Of a DNA stretch of 18,045 bases, positions 6,873 to 13,989 are shown one piece after another. A program made the translations under genes and the position numbers. The stretch is from the NCBI GenBank assembly GCA_964472565.1, contig CAYYNB010000126.1:1-18045 (forward strand). Direction: 5' to 3'. This DNA is from DATAMF01 sp964472565. Lineage in GTDB: Bacteria; Chloroflexota; Anaerolineae; Aggregatilineales; Aggregatilineaceae. The notes beneath the pieces were generated by a model. It was given only the letters and a program-made list of their open reading frames with translations, made no database searches and was not told the origin of the DNA. Every line of letters starts with the position of its first letter. Positions within the stretch are counted from its first letter, which is position 1.

Positions 6873-9395
6873 ATGTCTCAGCGAATTGCCCAGCGCTACG
6901 AAATTGTCAAAACCATTGGTCAGGGCGGCATGGGCGATGTCTACGAGGGACGCGATCTGCAAACGGGCGACAGAGTAGCCATCAAACTGCTCAAACCCGA
7001 TATTGTCGATTCGATGCCCAACCTTATCGAACGGTTCACCCGCGAAGGCGAAGCGCTGCGCCAGCTTAACCACCCCAACATTGTCAAGATGCTGGATGCC
7101 GTTGAAGAAGACGGCATGCACTACCTGATCATGGAATATGTCGGCGGCGGTTCGCTTGAAGACCTCTTGCAGCAGGAGCCGCAGCTTCCCGTTAATCATG
7201 TGCTCGAAATCGCGCTCGATCTGGCCGACGCCCTCACCCGCGCCCACCGTCTGAAGATCATCCACCGCGACATCAAACCCGCCAATGTACTGCTGGCCGA
7301 AGACGGCACCCCGCGCCTGACCGATTTTGGCGTGGCCCACATGGGCACCCGTACCCGTGTGACCGAAACCGGATCGCTGATCGGCACCTACAGTTATCTC
7401 AGCCCCGAAGCCGCCCGCAGCGAAGACATCGACGGGCGCGCCGACATCTGGTCCTTCGGCGTGATGCTCTATGAAATGTTAGCCGGGCGTCTGCCCTTCA
7501 AAGCCGAAGTCCCGACGGCGGTTCTGATCCAGATTCTCAACGACACCCCGCCCGATCTGGCCGAACTCCGCCCGGACACCCCGCGTCCGCTGATCAATCT
7601 GATCAATCGGATGTTAATGAAAGACCCCGCCCAGCGGATTCCGAGTGTGCGGCAGGTCGGGGCCGAACTCGAAGCCATCATCCAGGGTCTGGACACCCCG
7701 TTGATCGCGGCCAGCCCCTTGAGCGGCAGTCTGTCCGGTGGATCGCGTTTTGCCACCCCCACACCGTCCGCCCCCCCGGCATCCGCGACCCAGGTTTCGC
7801 CTGCGGCCCCGCCCACGTCCCGCAAGCGCTGGGGGCTGTTCGCGGCAGGCGCGCTCATTATGGTGGCGCTGGCCGCGCTGGGCCTCTTCCTGCTGCTGCG
7901 TCCCGACGCTGAAAAAACGGACACCCCCGCCGCCATCCATGTGGATCCGGTCCAGCCCGGCGAATATATGGTCCTCGTGGCACAGCTTGAACCGCTCCGC
8001 GACACCCCTCAACGCGACATCAGCCGTTTTATCGTGAGCGATCTCACCGAAGTTCTGGAACAGGGCGTGCCTTTTTCGAATATCCGCATCCGCCACTATC
8101 CCGCCGCCATCACCAGCGCCGCCGATGCGCGTCAAGTGGCTGAATCATACGGCGCGACGGTGATCATCTGGGGCCGCTACACGCCCGATTCCGTCGAAGT
8201 CGAAGTGCAAATCGGCGTGACCTCGGCCTTTCCCAACATCCAGTTTGACCGTACCACGCTGGAACGCACCGCCAATGTCCGCGTCAATCTGACCGATGAA
8301 CAGCGCGAATCGGTAGCCACCGAAGTCCTCGGTATCATCAACATCCTGGATATGGCCGATGGCAACGGTTATGAAGTCAGCCGGACGGTAGCGATTCTGA
8401 ACGAGATCCGCGTCACCGCTGGCACGATTGCCAGCAGCGGCGTATCCAATTACATTCACCTTGCCATCCGTTCCTATCTGGACGACACCCCCCAGGCCAT
8501 CGATCTCTACAACGCCGCCCTGAATTTAGACCCCAATCCCCTGCTGTATGCCTACCGGGGCACCGCCTATTTGCGCGTGGGTGAATTTGACAAGGCGCTG
8601 CGCGACATCGAAACCTCGCGGCGCATCGGGCCTGACGCGTGGGCCGCGCCGTTTTACATTCTGGGCACCTACCATTCGTCGATCAAAGCCTTTGACGAGG
8701 CGCTCACCGACTATAATCAGGTCGTCGAACTGCGCCCGAATGACTGGTTTGCCTATAATTACCGGGGCGCGCTTTATTATCTGCGCCACGATTACGAGCA
8801 GGCCAAAGCCGACTATGCCCGCGCCCTGGAACTCGGCCCGAACGCCAGTTTTCCCTACGCGGTGCTTTCGGTTATCGCCATCCGCGAAGGGCGTCTGGCC
8901 GACGTGCAGCCGGTCCTGCACACGATTATGACCGAATTCAGCGATCCAACCTTCGCCCAAAAGCTCATCTCCAGCAGTTTTGGTGATCAGGTGCCGAACA
9001 TCTGGGGACCGACTTTCTCGGCAATGGGCAATTTGCTGCTGGGACAGTATGATCTGGCGATCACCGATGCCCAATCCGCGCTGGCCCTTGAAGATCAGTT
9101 TGCCGATATGTATTTCATCCAGGGGCTGGCCTACTGCAACCTGGACGACTACACCGCCGCCGAAGAAGCCTACACGCGCGGCATCGAACTCGATCCCGGC
9201 TTCATCGCGCTGTATGCCCTGCGCGCCGAAGTGCGCCTGTATTTACAGGATACGGTGGGCGCGTTTGCGGATCGGGATGTGGTCGCCCAGAGCGATCAGG
9301 CTGGCACACTCATCCCGCTGATGGAGGTGGGGCTGCGCGGCGAATGGAGTTGTAAGGACTTTTTCAGCTATGACTATTCAGGACTCGAACCATGA
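6873..9395 (+). CDS. Receptor Ser/Thr protein kinase (PknB-type) with TolB/FlgO-like and TPR ectodomain
   Basis: 840 residues; the ATG is preceded by AGGAAAGG at 6859-6866, spacing 6. The kinase domain (about 9-270) looks fully active: glycine loop GQGGMG (16-21), VAIK Lys38, probable helix-C Glu58, HRDIKPAN with catalytic Asp133 (131-138), DFG 151-153, SPE 177-179 in the APE position and DIWSFG 191-196. A Pro/Ala/Ser-rich juxtamembrane stretch (about 280-316), basic RKR (317-319) and one helix (320-342) put the kinase in the cytoplasm. Outside is one copy of the module repeated three times in the gene at 1-4719: a TolB/FlgO-like domain (about 364-500) and TPR-like repeats to the end. Its only cysteines are 755 and 827, both outside. 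It presumably phosphorylates cytoplasmic proteins in response to an extracytoplasmic ligand; neither is identifiable. xseB overlaps its stop by four bases. Confidence 0.95.
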   Translation: MSQRIAQRYEIVKTIGQGGMGDVYEGRDLQTGDRVAIKLLKPDIVDSMPNLIERFTREGEALRQLNHPNIVKMLDAVEEDGMHYLIMEYVGGGSLEDLLQQEPQLPVNHVLEIALDLADALTRAHRLKIIHRDIKPANVLLAEDGTPRLTDFGVAHMGTRTRVTETGSLIGTYSYLSPEAARSEDIDGRADIWSFGVMLYEMLAGRLPFKAEVPTAVLIQILNDTPPDLAELRPDTPRPLINLINRMLMKDPAQRIPSVRQVGAELEAIIQGLDTPLIAASPLSGSLSGGSRFATPTPSAPPASATQVSPAAPPTSRKRWGLFAAGALIMVALAALGLFLLLRPDAEKTDTPAAIHVDPVQPGEYMVLVAQLEPLRDTPQRDISRFIVSDLTEVLEQGVPFSNIRIRHYPAAITSAADARQVAESYGATVIIWGRYTPDSVEVEVQIGVTSAFPNIQFDRTTLERTANVRVNLTDEQRESVATEVLGIINILDMADGNGYEVSRTVAILNEIRVTAGTIASSGVSNYIHLAIRSYLDDTPQAIDLYNAALNLDPNPLLYAYRGTAYLRVGEFDKALRDIETSRRIGPDAWAAPFYILGTYHSSIKAFDEALTDYNQVVELRPNDWFAYNYRGALYYLRHDYEQAKADYARALELGPNASFPYAVLSVIAIREGRLADVQPVLHTIMTEFSDPTFAQKLISSSFGDQVPNIWGPTFSAMGNLLLGQYDLAITDAQSALALEDQFADMYFIQGLAYCNLDDYTAAEEAYTRGIELDPGFIALYALRAEVRLYLQDTVGAFADRDVVAQSDQAGTLIPLMEVGLRGEWSCKDFFSYDYSGLEP

Positions 9396-9604
9396 ACAGC
9401 GAAGAATTGACCTTTGAGCAGGCTTTTACCCAGTTGGAAGACATCGTAACCCGCCTCGAATCCGGCGAACTCTCCCTGGATGAATCCGTAGTCCTCTACG
9501 AACAGGGCCAAAAATTAGCCCGTTTCTGCAATACCCTGCTCGACGGAGCCGAACTCCGCATCCGTCAGCTTAGCGCGGATGGCACGCTCGAACCGCTGGA
9601 GTAA
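9392..9604 (+). CDS. xseB: Exodeoxyribonuclease VII small subunit
   Basis: 70 residues, within the usual XseB range of about 60-85. The family pattern is clear: LTFEQAFTQLEDIVTRLESG, then LSLDESVVLYEQGQKLARFC and a helical end with L.GAELRI. XseB binds several-fold to the XseA catalytic subunit, forming the enzyme that degrades single-stranded DNA to oligonucleotides; it has no catalytic residues itself. The start codon overlaps the kinase stop (ATGA at 9392-9395), and AGGA at 9380-9383 gives a Shine-Dalgarno inside the kinase frame, so translation is probably coupled. xseA, often adjacent in other genomes, is not in this window. Confidence 0.93.
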   Translation: MNSEELTFEQAFTQLEDIVTRLESGELSLDESVVLYEQGQKLARFCNTLLDGAELRIRQLSADGTLEPLE

Positions 9605-9647
9605 GGCCGATCCAAGAAAATAATCATCCCCTTCATCCGGTTTAACT

Positions 9648-9668
9648 CCCCTTCCCTGAGGGAAGGGG
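9648..9668. repeat. GC-rich hairpin, CCCCTTCCC family
   Basis: CCCCTTCCC (9648-9656) and GGGAAGGGG (9660-9668) form a perfect 9-bp stem with a 3-base loop, followed by a G-rich tail (TAAGGGGGGAGGGGG). It lies in the xseB-serpin gap (9605-9774), which holds nothing else I can name. It resembles the element at 11999-12026. No T-run follows, so it is more likely a dispersed repeat than an intrinsic terminator, although it might end the kinase-xseB transcript. Confidence 0.6.
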
Positions 9669-9774
9669 TAAGGGGGGAGGGGGTCAGGAAAATCTTGGCG
9701 CAACCTCAATGAAGGAACCAACACGCCTCATTAACCGTCTTACTGGCATCGTCCGTTTACAAGAGGCTGTACCA

Positions 9775-10974
9775 ATGAAAAGCAAATTAGTTCGTTCTTT
9801 GGTGGTTTTTGCTCTTTTGCTCGGCATCGCCGTCACCGCGCAGGCCCAGGACTCCGATCCGGCGGTGCAGGTTGCCGCCGGCAATAATGCCTTTGCCTTC
9901 GATCTGTACCAGGCCATCCGTTCCCAGGACGGCAACCTGATTCTCTCGCCCTACAGCATCTCCCAGGCGCTGGCGCTGGTTTATGCCGGGGCACAGGGCA
10001 CCACCGAGCAGCAGATGGCCGACACCTTGCATTTCACCCTACCCCAGGCCGAGTTCCATCCCGCTTTCGCCGCGCTCGATACCAGCATCCGCCCCGCGAA
10101 TGACGCCTTCCGCCTCAACATGGCCAACGCGCTCTGGGGCCAGCAGGACTTCGCTTTCCTGCCCGCTTTTCTGACCCTGCTGGCCGACAACTACGGCGCG
10201 GGTTTGCAGCCAGTCGATTACAACGATCCCGAAGCCGCCCGCGAGACAATCAACCAGTGGGTGAGCGACCAGACCGAAGACCTCATCCCCGATCTGATCG
10301 CTAAAGGCGTCCTGACGCCGGACACGCGTCTGGTCCTCACCAACGCCATCTATTTCAAAGCCGCCTGGGCCGCCGAATTCGATCCCAACTTCACCAGCGA
10401 CGCCCCCTTCACCCTGCTGGATGGCTCCACCGTCACCGTGCCCACGATGGTCCAGACCGCCAGCCAGCCGTATGCCAGCGGAGAGGGCTATCAGGCCGTG
10501 CTGCTGCCCTACGCAGGGGAACAGACCGCCATGCTGATCATCGTGCCCGACTCCGGCCAGTTTGAAGCCGTCGAAAGCGCGCTGTCGGCTGATATGTACA
10601 CCGCCGTGTTAGATGCGCTCCAACCCATGACCGTCGCGCTGTGGATGCCGTCGTTTGAATACCGCTCCAGCCTGCAACTGGCCGAGACGCTCGCCAACAT
10701 GGGCATGACCGACGCCTTTACCGCTAATGCTGATTTTTCCGGCATGACCGGGGAGCGTAATCTGTTCATTGATGCCGTCATCCATCAGGCTTACATCAAA
10801 ACCGCCGAAGAGGGCACCGAAGCCGCCGCCGCCACCGCCATCACCATGGGGGCCACCGCCATCATGCCCGACATCAGCCTGAATATTGACCGCCCCTTCC
10901 TCTACCTGCTGATCGACCAGCCCACCCGCTCGATTCTGTTTATGGGCCGGGTGCTGAATCCCGCCGCATCTTAG
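9775..10974 (+). CDS. Secreted serpin (serine protease inhibitor family)
   Basis: 399 residues from the ATG at 9775, chosen over an in-frame ATG at 9709 because AAGAGG lies 8 bases upstream and a clean signal peptide follows (MKSKLVRSLVVFALLLG...AQA, cut near 24/25). There is no lipobox. Family marks are NNAFAFDLY, the GNLILSPYSISQAL helix, LTNAIYFKAAW and the C-terminal DRPFLYLL...SILFMGRVLNP. The hinge of the reactive loop (EEGTEAAAATA, 345-355) is the small-residue type needed for loop insertion, so this should be inhibitory: it would trap a protease covalently. Counting from P15 Gly347 puts P1 at Thr361; counting back from the conserved RPF puts it at Ile363. Either way P1 is small or hydrophobic, not basic, arguing against a trypsin-like target. 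It acts outside the cytoplasm. No cognate protease is obvious. Confidence 0.93.
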   Translation: MKSKLVRSLVVFALLLGIAVTAQAQDSDPAVQVAAGNNAFAFDLYQAIRSQDGNLILSPYSISQALALVYAGAQGTTEQQMADTLHFTLPQAEFHPAFAALDTSIRPANDAFRLNMANALWGQQDFAFLPAFLTLLADNYGAGLQPVDYNDPEAARETINQWVSDQTEDLIPDLIAKGVLTPDTRLVLTNAIYFKAAWAAEFDPNFTSDAPFTLLDGSTVTVPTMVQTASQPYASGEGYQAVLLPYAGEQTAMLIIVPDSGQFEAVESALSADMYTAVLDALQPMTVALWMPSFEYRSSLQLAETLANMGMTDAFTANADFSGMTGERNLFIDAVIHQAYIKTAEEGTEAAAATAITMGATAIMPDISLNIDRPFLYLLIDQPTRSILFMGRVLNPAAS

Positions 10975-10978
10975 GGTA

Positions 10979-11025
10979 TACTAACCGGCGTTGTCGGTTA
11001 GTAGGGGCGTAGCGCGCTGCGCCCC
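10979..11025. terminator. Two abutting hairpins after the serpin gene
   Basis: Hairpin 1 pairs 10979-10987 with 10995-11003 (9 bp, core ACTAACCG/CGGTTAGT, 7-base loop). Hairpin 2 pairs 11004-11012 with 11017-11025 (GGGGCG/CGCCCC core, one G-T wobble, 4-base loop) and contains GTAGGGGCG (11001-11009). There is no T-run. They start 5 bases after the serpin stop and may stabilise or end its mRNA, or shape the pheA leader. A TATACT at 10977-10982 overlaps the first arm and could be a weak pheA -10. Confidence 0.5.
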
Positions 11026-11052
11026 CTGTTATCTTCAAAATTCGAGGCTTGT

Positions 11053-11886
11053 GTGAACCAACAAATCGTGGCCTTTCAAGGCGAACATGGCGCATATTCC
11101 GAAGAAGCGATTCACCAGTATTTCGGCTCCGGTGTCGTCGCTTTCCCCTGCGAATCATTTGCCGACATCTTCCGCACTATCCAGCGCGGCGACGCCGCCC
11201 ACGGGATGCTCCCCGTCGAAAATTCGCTGGCGGGCACCGTCGCGCAGGCCTATGAACTGCTCATCGAGTACGATTTCCGTGTTCAGGCCGAGTTCATCCT
11301 CCCCATCCGCCATCACCTGCTCGCCCCGGCGGGCACAACGGTTCAGGATGTTCGTTTTGTGAAATCCCATCCCCAGGCGCTCGCCCAATGTACCGAACAT
11401 CTCCACCGGCGCGGATGGGAACCCGTTGTCGCCTACGACACCGCAGGCGCGGCCCGCGAATTGTCGCTGCATCCCGAACCCAACACCGCCGTTGTCGCCA
11501 GCGCCATCGCCGCCGACCTCTACGGCCTGCAAATTCTGGAATCGGGGATGGAAGACGAGCCGGATAATTTCACGCGCTTTTTTGTGATCGGCGTGGAAGA
11601 TGCGCCGCGCAAAGACCCCAGCAAAACGTCGCTGGTCTTCACCCTGCGCCACCAACCCAGCGCCCTCTACGAATGCCTGGGAGCCTTCGCCCGCCACAAG
11701 ATCAACCTGACCAAAATCGAGTCGCGGCCCATCCGCCACCGCTCCTGGCAGTACTGGTTCTATCTCGACTTCGAAGGCCACTGGCAGGACAACAACGCCA
11801 AAGCCGCCCTGCTCGATCTGCTACGCCAGGCGTCGATGGTCAAAATGCTGGGGTCCTATCCCGCCGCCAAGCTCAACGGCGACTGA
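11053..11886 (+). CDS. pheA: Prephenate dehydratase with C-terminal ACT domain
   Basis: 277 residues from GTG at 11053, with GAGG at 11044-11047, spacing 5. It converts prephenate to phenylpyruvate, the committed step to phenylalanine, in the cytoplasm. Catalytic domain motifs: FQGEHGAYS (8-16), PVENSLAGTV, SHPQAL (105 on), and NFTRF (172-176), whose Thr174 corresponds to the essential catalytic Thr. The ACT domain (about 190-270) carries KTSLVFTLRH and IESRP (222-226), the region that binds feedback phenylalanine. The usual PGAL of this domain is PSAL here. It is a stand-alone dehydratase with no chorismate mutase domain, and the length is normal for that form. No other aromatic pathway gene is nearby. 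Confidence 0.95.
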   Translation: MNQQIVAFQGEHGAYSEEAIHQYFGSGVVAFPCESFADIFRTIQRGDAAHGMLPVENSLAGTVAQAYELLIEYDFRVQAEFILPIRHHLLAPAGTTVQDVRFVKSHPQALAQCTEHLHRRGWEPVVAYDTAGAARELSLHPEPNTAVVASAIAADLYGLQILESGMEDEPDNFTRFFVIGVEDAPRKDPSKTSLVFTLRHQPSALYECLGAFARHKINLTKIESRPIRHRSWQYWFYLDFEGHWQDNNAKAALLDLLRQASMVKMLGSYPAAKLNGD

Positions 11887-11925
11887 TCCACTCCGGATTG
11901 AAAATTGCACCCTCCACAATCCGTC

Positions 11926-11990
11926 GTAGGGGCGCGCTTTCCGTCCCGCTCACGACGCGCCATTGGTAGGGGCGTGGGCTTTCCCCGCCC
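11926..11990. repeat. Two GTAGGGGCG-type palindromic elements
   Basis: GTAGGGGCG occurs at 11926-11934 and 11966-11974, as it does at 11001-11009. The first unit closes with CGCGCC at 11956-11961, pairing with GGCGCG at 11931-11936. The second runs into GTGGGCTTTCCCCGCCCGC, an imperfect palindrome. They form the first half of the pheA-DUF2085 gap (11887-12104), which has no gene. Confidence 0.6.
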
Positions 11991-11998
11991 GCTTTGCT

Positions 11999-12043
11999 CC
12001 CCTTTCTCCGCGCGCGGGGAAAGGGGCCGGGGGATAGGGGTGA
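11999..12043. repeat. GC-rich hairpin repeat, CCCCTTTC family
   Basis: CCCCTTTC at 11999-12006 pairs with GAAAGGGG at 12019-12026; continued pairing inward (one T-G wobble) makes a 13-bp stem with a CGCG loop. A CCGGGGGATAGGGG tail follows. The stem-plus-G-rich-tail layout matches 9648-9683. A decayed relative (CCCCTTCCTGCCTGCGGAG... followed by GCAGCCGGGGAGA) lies at about 12064-12102. Confidence 0.6.
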
Positions 12044-12104
12044 ACTGCATACCGCTTGTTTTCCCCCCTTCCTGCCTGCGGAGAAAAAGCAGCCGGGGAG
12101 ATAA

Positions 12105-12953
12105 TCACCCCATCATCGTAAACCCGCCCCATGTCCCCGTAAACATATACCGCACCAGATCGATCAGCCCAATCACGCTGATCGCAAACACCAGCCCCGC
12201 CACCGACGGCAGCACCAGATCGCGCCACGTCCGCGCCTGCCCATCGCGTCCCGCCGCCGTAATAAACAGCACGCTCCCGATGATCATAAACATCAGCACC
12301 ACGCCCGCCGCACTCACCAGCGCGAACACATATAACAGCGGCGGCCATTCCACCAGCACCGCCGCGATCACCAGCGCCGCCACCACATACACCAGCAGCA
12401 GTTCCTTAAGCTGATTCACCGGCGCATCGGGGCGCGGCGCGCTCCACAGGGTCGAATTGTAAACCGGCAGCACAATCGTCAACATCGTAATCCCCGCATA
12501 CACCCCCGTGATCAGCCGGATCGTATTGTGCGGCGGGTAGATCGGATCATAAAACGGGAAAAACGTCAGATAGCTGTTCAGCCCGTCCACCGCAATCGGC
12601 ACCCCGGCCAGCCCCAGCACCACCAGCAAACGCGGGCGCGGCAGCCGCTCAGACCGAAGCCGCCCGCTCCCCGCGTACACCGCCAGCGCCGTCATCACCC
12701 CCAGGTAAATCCCCGTACACCGCGCGCACAGCGGCAGCGCCCGCCCATGGATATGCCAGGTCCGTTCCGGTATCCGGTGGCAGATCGCGTACCCCACCGC
12801 ATCCGCCTTCCCCAGCACGCCCCCCGGCGTTCCGAGTAACCACAGTCCCATAATCACCACCGCCAGCCCGATCACGACCAGCACCGTGATCCGCGAATAC
12901 GGGCGCGGATAAAGGTTATAGCGTGAGCGAAGCGTATTGAGTTCAGTGGGCAT
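12105..12953 (-). CDS. DUF2085 polytopic membrane protein
   Basis: 282 residues from the ATG at 12953 (MPTELNTLRS), chosen because GAGG lies 6 bases upstream; longer readings to 13007 run through the divergent promoter region. About seven hydrophobic helices. The DUF2085 signature follows the first helix: AICHRIPERTW (Cys58-His59), then LPLCARCTGIYLG (Cys76, Cys79), a CH...CxxC arrangement that could bind metal or act in redox chemistry. The family's function is unknown to me. It ends facing pheA across a repeat-rich gap and is divergent from the epimerase gene, with 77 bases between starts. Confidence 0.85.
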   Translation of the reverse strand: MPTELNTLRSRYNLYPRPYSRITVLVVIGLAVVIMGLWLLGTPGGVLGKADAVGYAICHRIPERTWHIHGRALPLCARCTGIYLGVMTALAVYAGSGRLRSERLPRPRLLVVLGLAGVPIAVDGLNSYLTFFPFYDPIYPPHNTIRLITGVYAGITMLTIVLPVYNSTLWSAPRPDAPVNQLKELLLVYVVAALVIAAVLVEWPPLLYVFALVSAAGVVLMFMIIGSVLFITAAGRDGQARTWRDLVLPSVAGLVFAISVIGLIDLVRYMFTGTWGGFTMMG

Positions 12954-12982
12954 GATCATCCTCATTCGCATTAGAATTGCGC

Positions 12983-12988
12983 TATAAT
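12983..12988 (+). promoter_or_regulatory. Probable -10 box of the epimerase gene in the divergent gap
   Basis: TATAAT lies 42 bases before the epimerase ATG; no good -35 is visible (CCTCAT at 17-base spacing). On the other strand TCTAAT (plus 12970-12975) could serve as -10 for the DUF2085 gene. Both signals fall in the same 77-base gap (12954-13030), so the two promoters may interfere. Confidence 0.45.
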
Positions 12989-13030
12989 GCCATACAGCAA
13001 AGCCCAAAGCAATTGGAAAAGGGGAAGTGT

Positions 13031-13969
13031 ATGCAGTATCTCATCACTGGGGGGGCGGGTTTTATCGGCGCGGCACTGTCGCGTAAATTGGTCGAACTCG
13101 GTCACAGCGTCCGCGTTTTGGATGATCTGAGCGCGGGCGACGACAAACGCTTACCCGCAGAAGTGAGCTTTTCACGCGGCGATGTGAACGATGTCCCACG
13201 CTTGTGGACGCTGCTGCAAGGTGTGGAATGTGTCTACCATCTCGCGGCCCGTGTCAGTGTGCCCGAAAGCGTCCGCTACCCGCGTGAATACAACGGCGTG
13301 AACGTCGGCGGCACGGTCAGCGTGTTGGAAGCCATGCGTGATGTCGGGGTGCGGCGGCTGGTGTTTGCCTCGTCAGGAGCCATCTACGGCGATCAGATCA
13401 CCCAGCCGATGAATGAATATCTGCCGCCCAACCCGCTCTCACCCTATGCCACCAGCAAACTCGCCGCCGAATACTACATCAATACCATTGGCCGCTTATG
13501 GAATGTCGAAACGGTCTGCCTGCGCATTTTTAATGCCTACGGGCCGGGCCAGCAGTTGCCCGCCTCGCACCCGCCCGTCATTCCGCACTATTTCCGCCAG
13601 ATTCAAGGCGGCGGCTCCGTCGTCATTCACGGCAAGGGCACCCAGACCCGTGATTTTGTGTATGTCGATGATGTCGTTGAAGCCCTTGTGCGTGCCTCGA
13701 CAGCCCCCGGCGTAGATCGCCGTGTGATCAATGTGGGCAGCGGTGAAGAGACAAAAGTTGAAGCGTTGGTGCGTATGATAGGTAGCATTGTCGAACGCGA
13801 ACCCCAGCCCCTTTATGTAGCTGGGCAAAGTGGCGGTGTTTCGCGCATGTGTGCCGATCTGTCGCTCTCCAGGCATCTTTTGGACTATGAGCCGCACGTG
13901 TTTCTTGAAGAAGGGCTGCGCCGTGTCGTAGAAGAAGATGAACGCTTTGCCGTTCGTTTATCAAAGTAG
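13031..13969 (+). CDS. NAD-dependent sugar-nucleotide epimerase/dehydratase (extended SDR)
   Basis: 312 residues from the ATG at 13031, preceded by AGGGGAAG; the Rossmann fold begins at once. NAD-binding GGAGFIG is at 7-13, LDDLSAG gives the acidic residue that favours NAD, and HLAA follows. The active site is Ser114/Ser115 (SSGAIYG) with Tyr139 and Lys143 (YATSK). RIFNAYGPGQ and TRDFVYVDDVVEA are typical of UDP-glucose 4-epimerase-like proteins, and about 310 residues is the usual length. It would make an activated sugar for envelope glycans; exact substrate (UDP-Glc, UDP-GlcNAc or other) cannot be decided from sequence. The M28 gene starts 20 bases after its stop, consistent with co-transcription. 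Confidence 0.9.
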   Translation: MQYLITGGAGFIGAALSRKLVELGHSVRVLDDLSAGDDKRLPAEVSFSRGDVNDVPRLWTLLQGVECVYHLAARVSVPESVRYPREYNGVNVGGTVSVLEAMRDVGVRRLVFASSGAIYGDQITQPMNEYLPPNPLSPYATSKLAAEYYINTIGRLWNVETVCLRIFNAYGPGQQLPASHPPVIPHYFRQIQGGGSVVIHGKGTQTRDFVYVDDVVEALVRASTAPGVDRRVINVGSGEETKVEALVRMIGSIVEREPQPLYVAGQSGGVSRMCADLSLSRHLLDYEPHVFLEEGLRRVVEEDERFAVRLSK

Positions 13970-13989
13970 GCTCATTAAGGAGAGACGTT

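Noticed and set aside
6794..7069. Short plus-strand frame before and inside the kinase gene
   Set aside because: It overlaps the kinase start in another frame, has basic low-quality composition and no ribosome site.
9709..9774. Earlier in-frame ATG of the serpin gene
   Set aside because: It would place 22 residues before a clean signal peptide and has a poorer ribosome site than the ATG at 9775.
11887..12104. CRISPR-like or small-RNA locus in the pheA-DUF2085 gap
   Set aside because: The repeats are palindromic, unevenly spaced and of two unrelated kinds, with no spacer structure and no cas gene.
12954..13007. N-terminal extension of the DUF2085 gene
   Set aside because: It crosses the divergent promoter region; GAGG is correctly spaced for the ATG at 12953.
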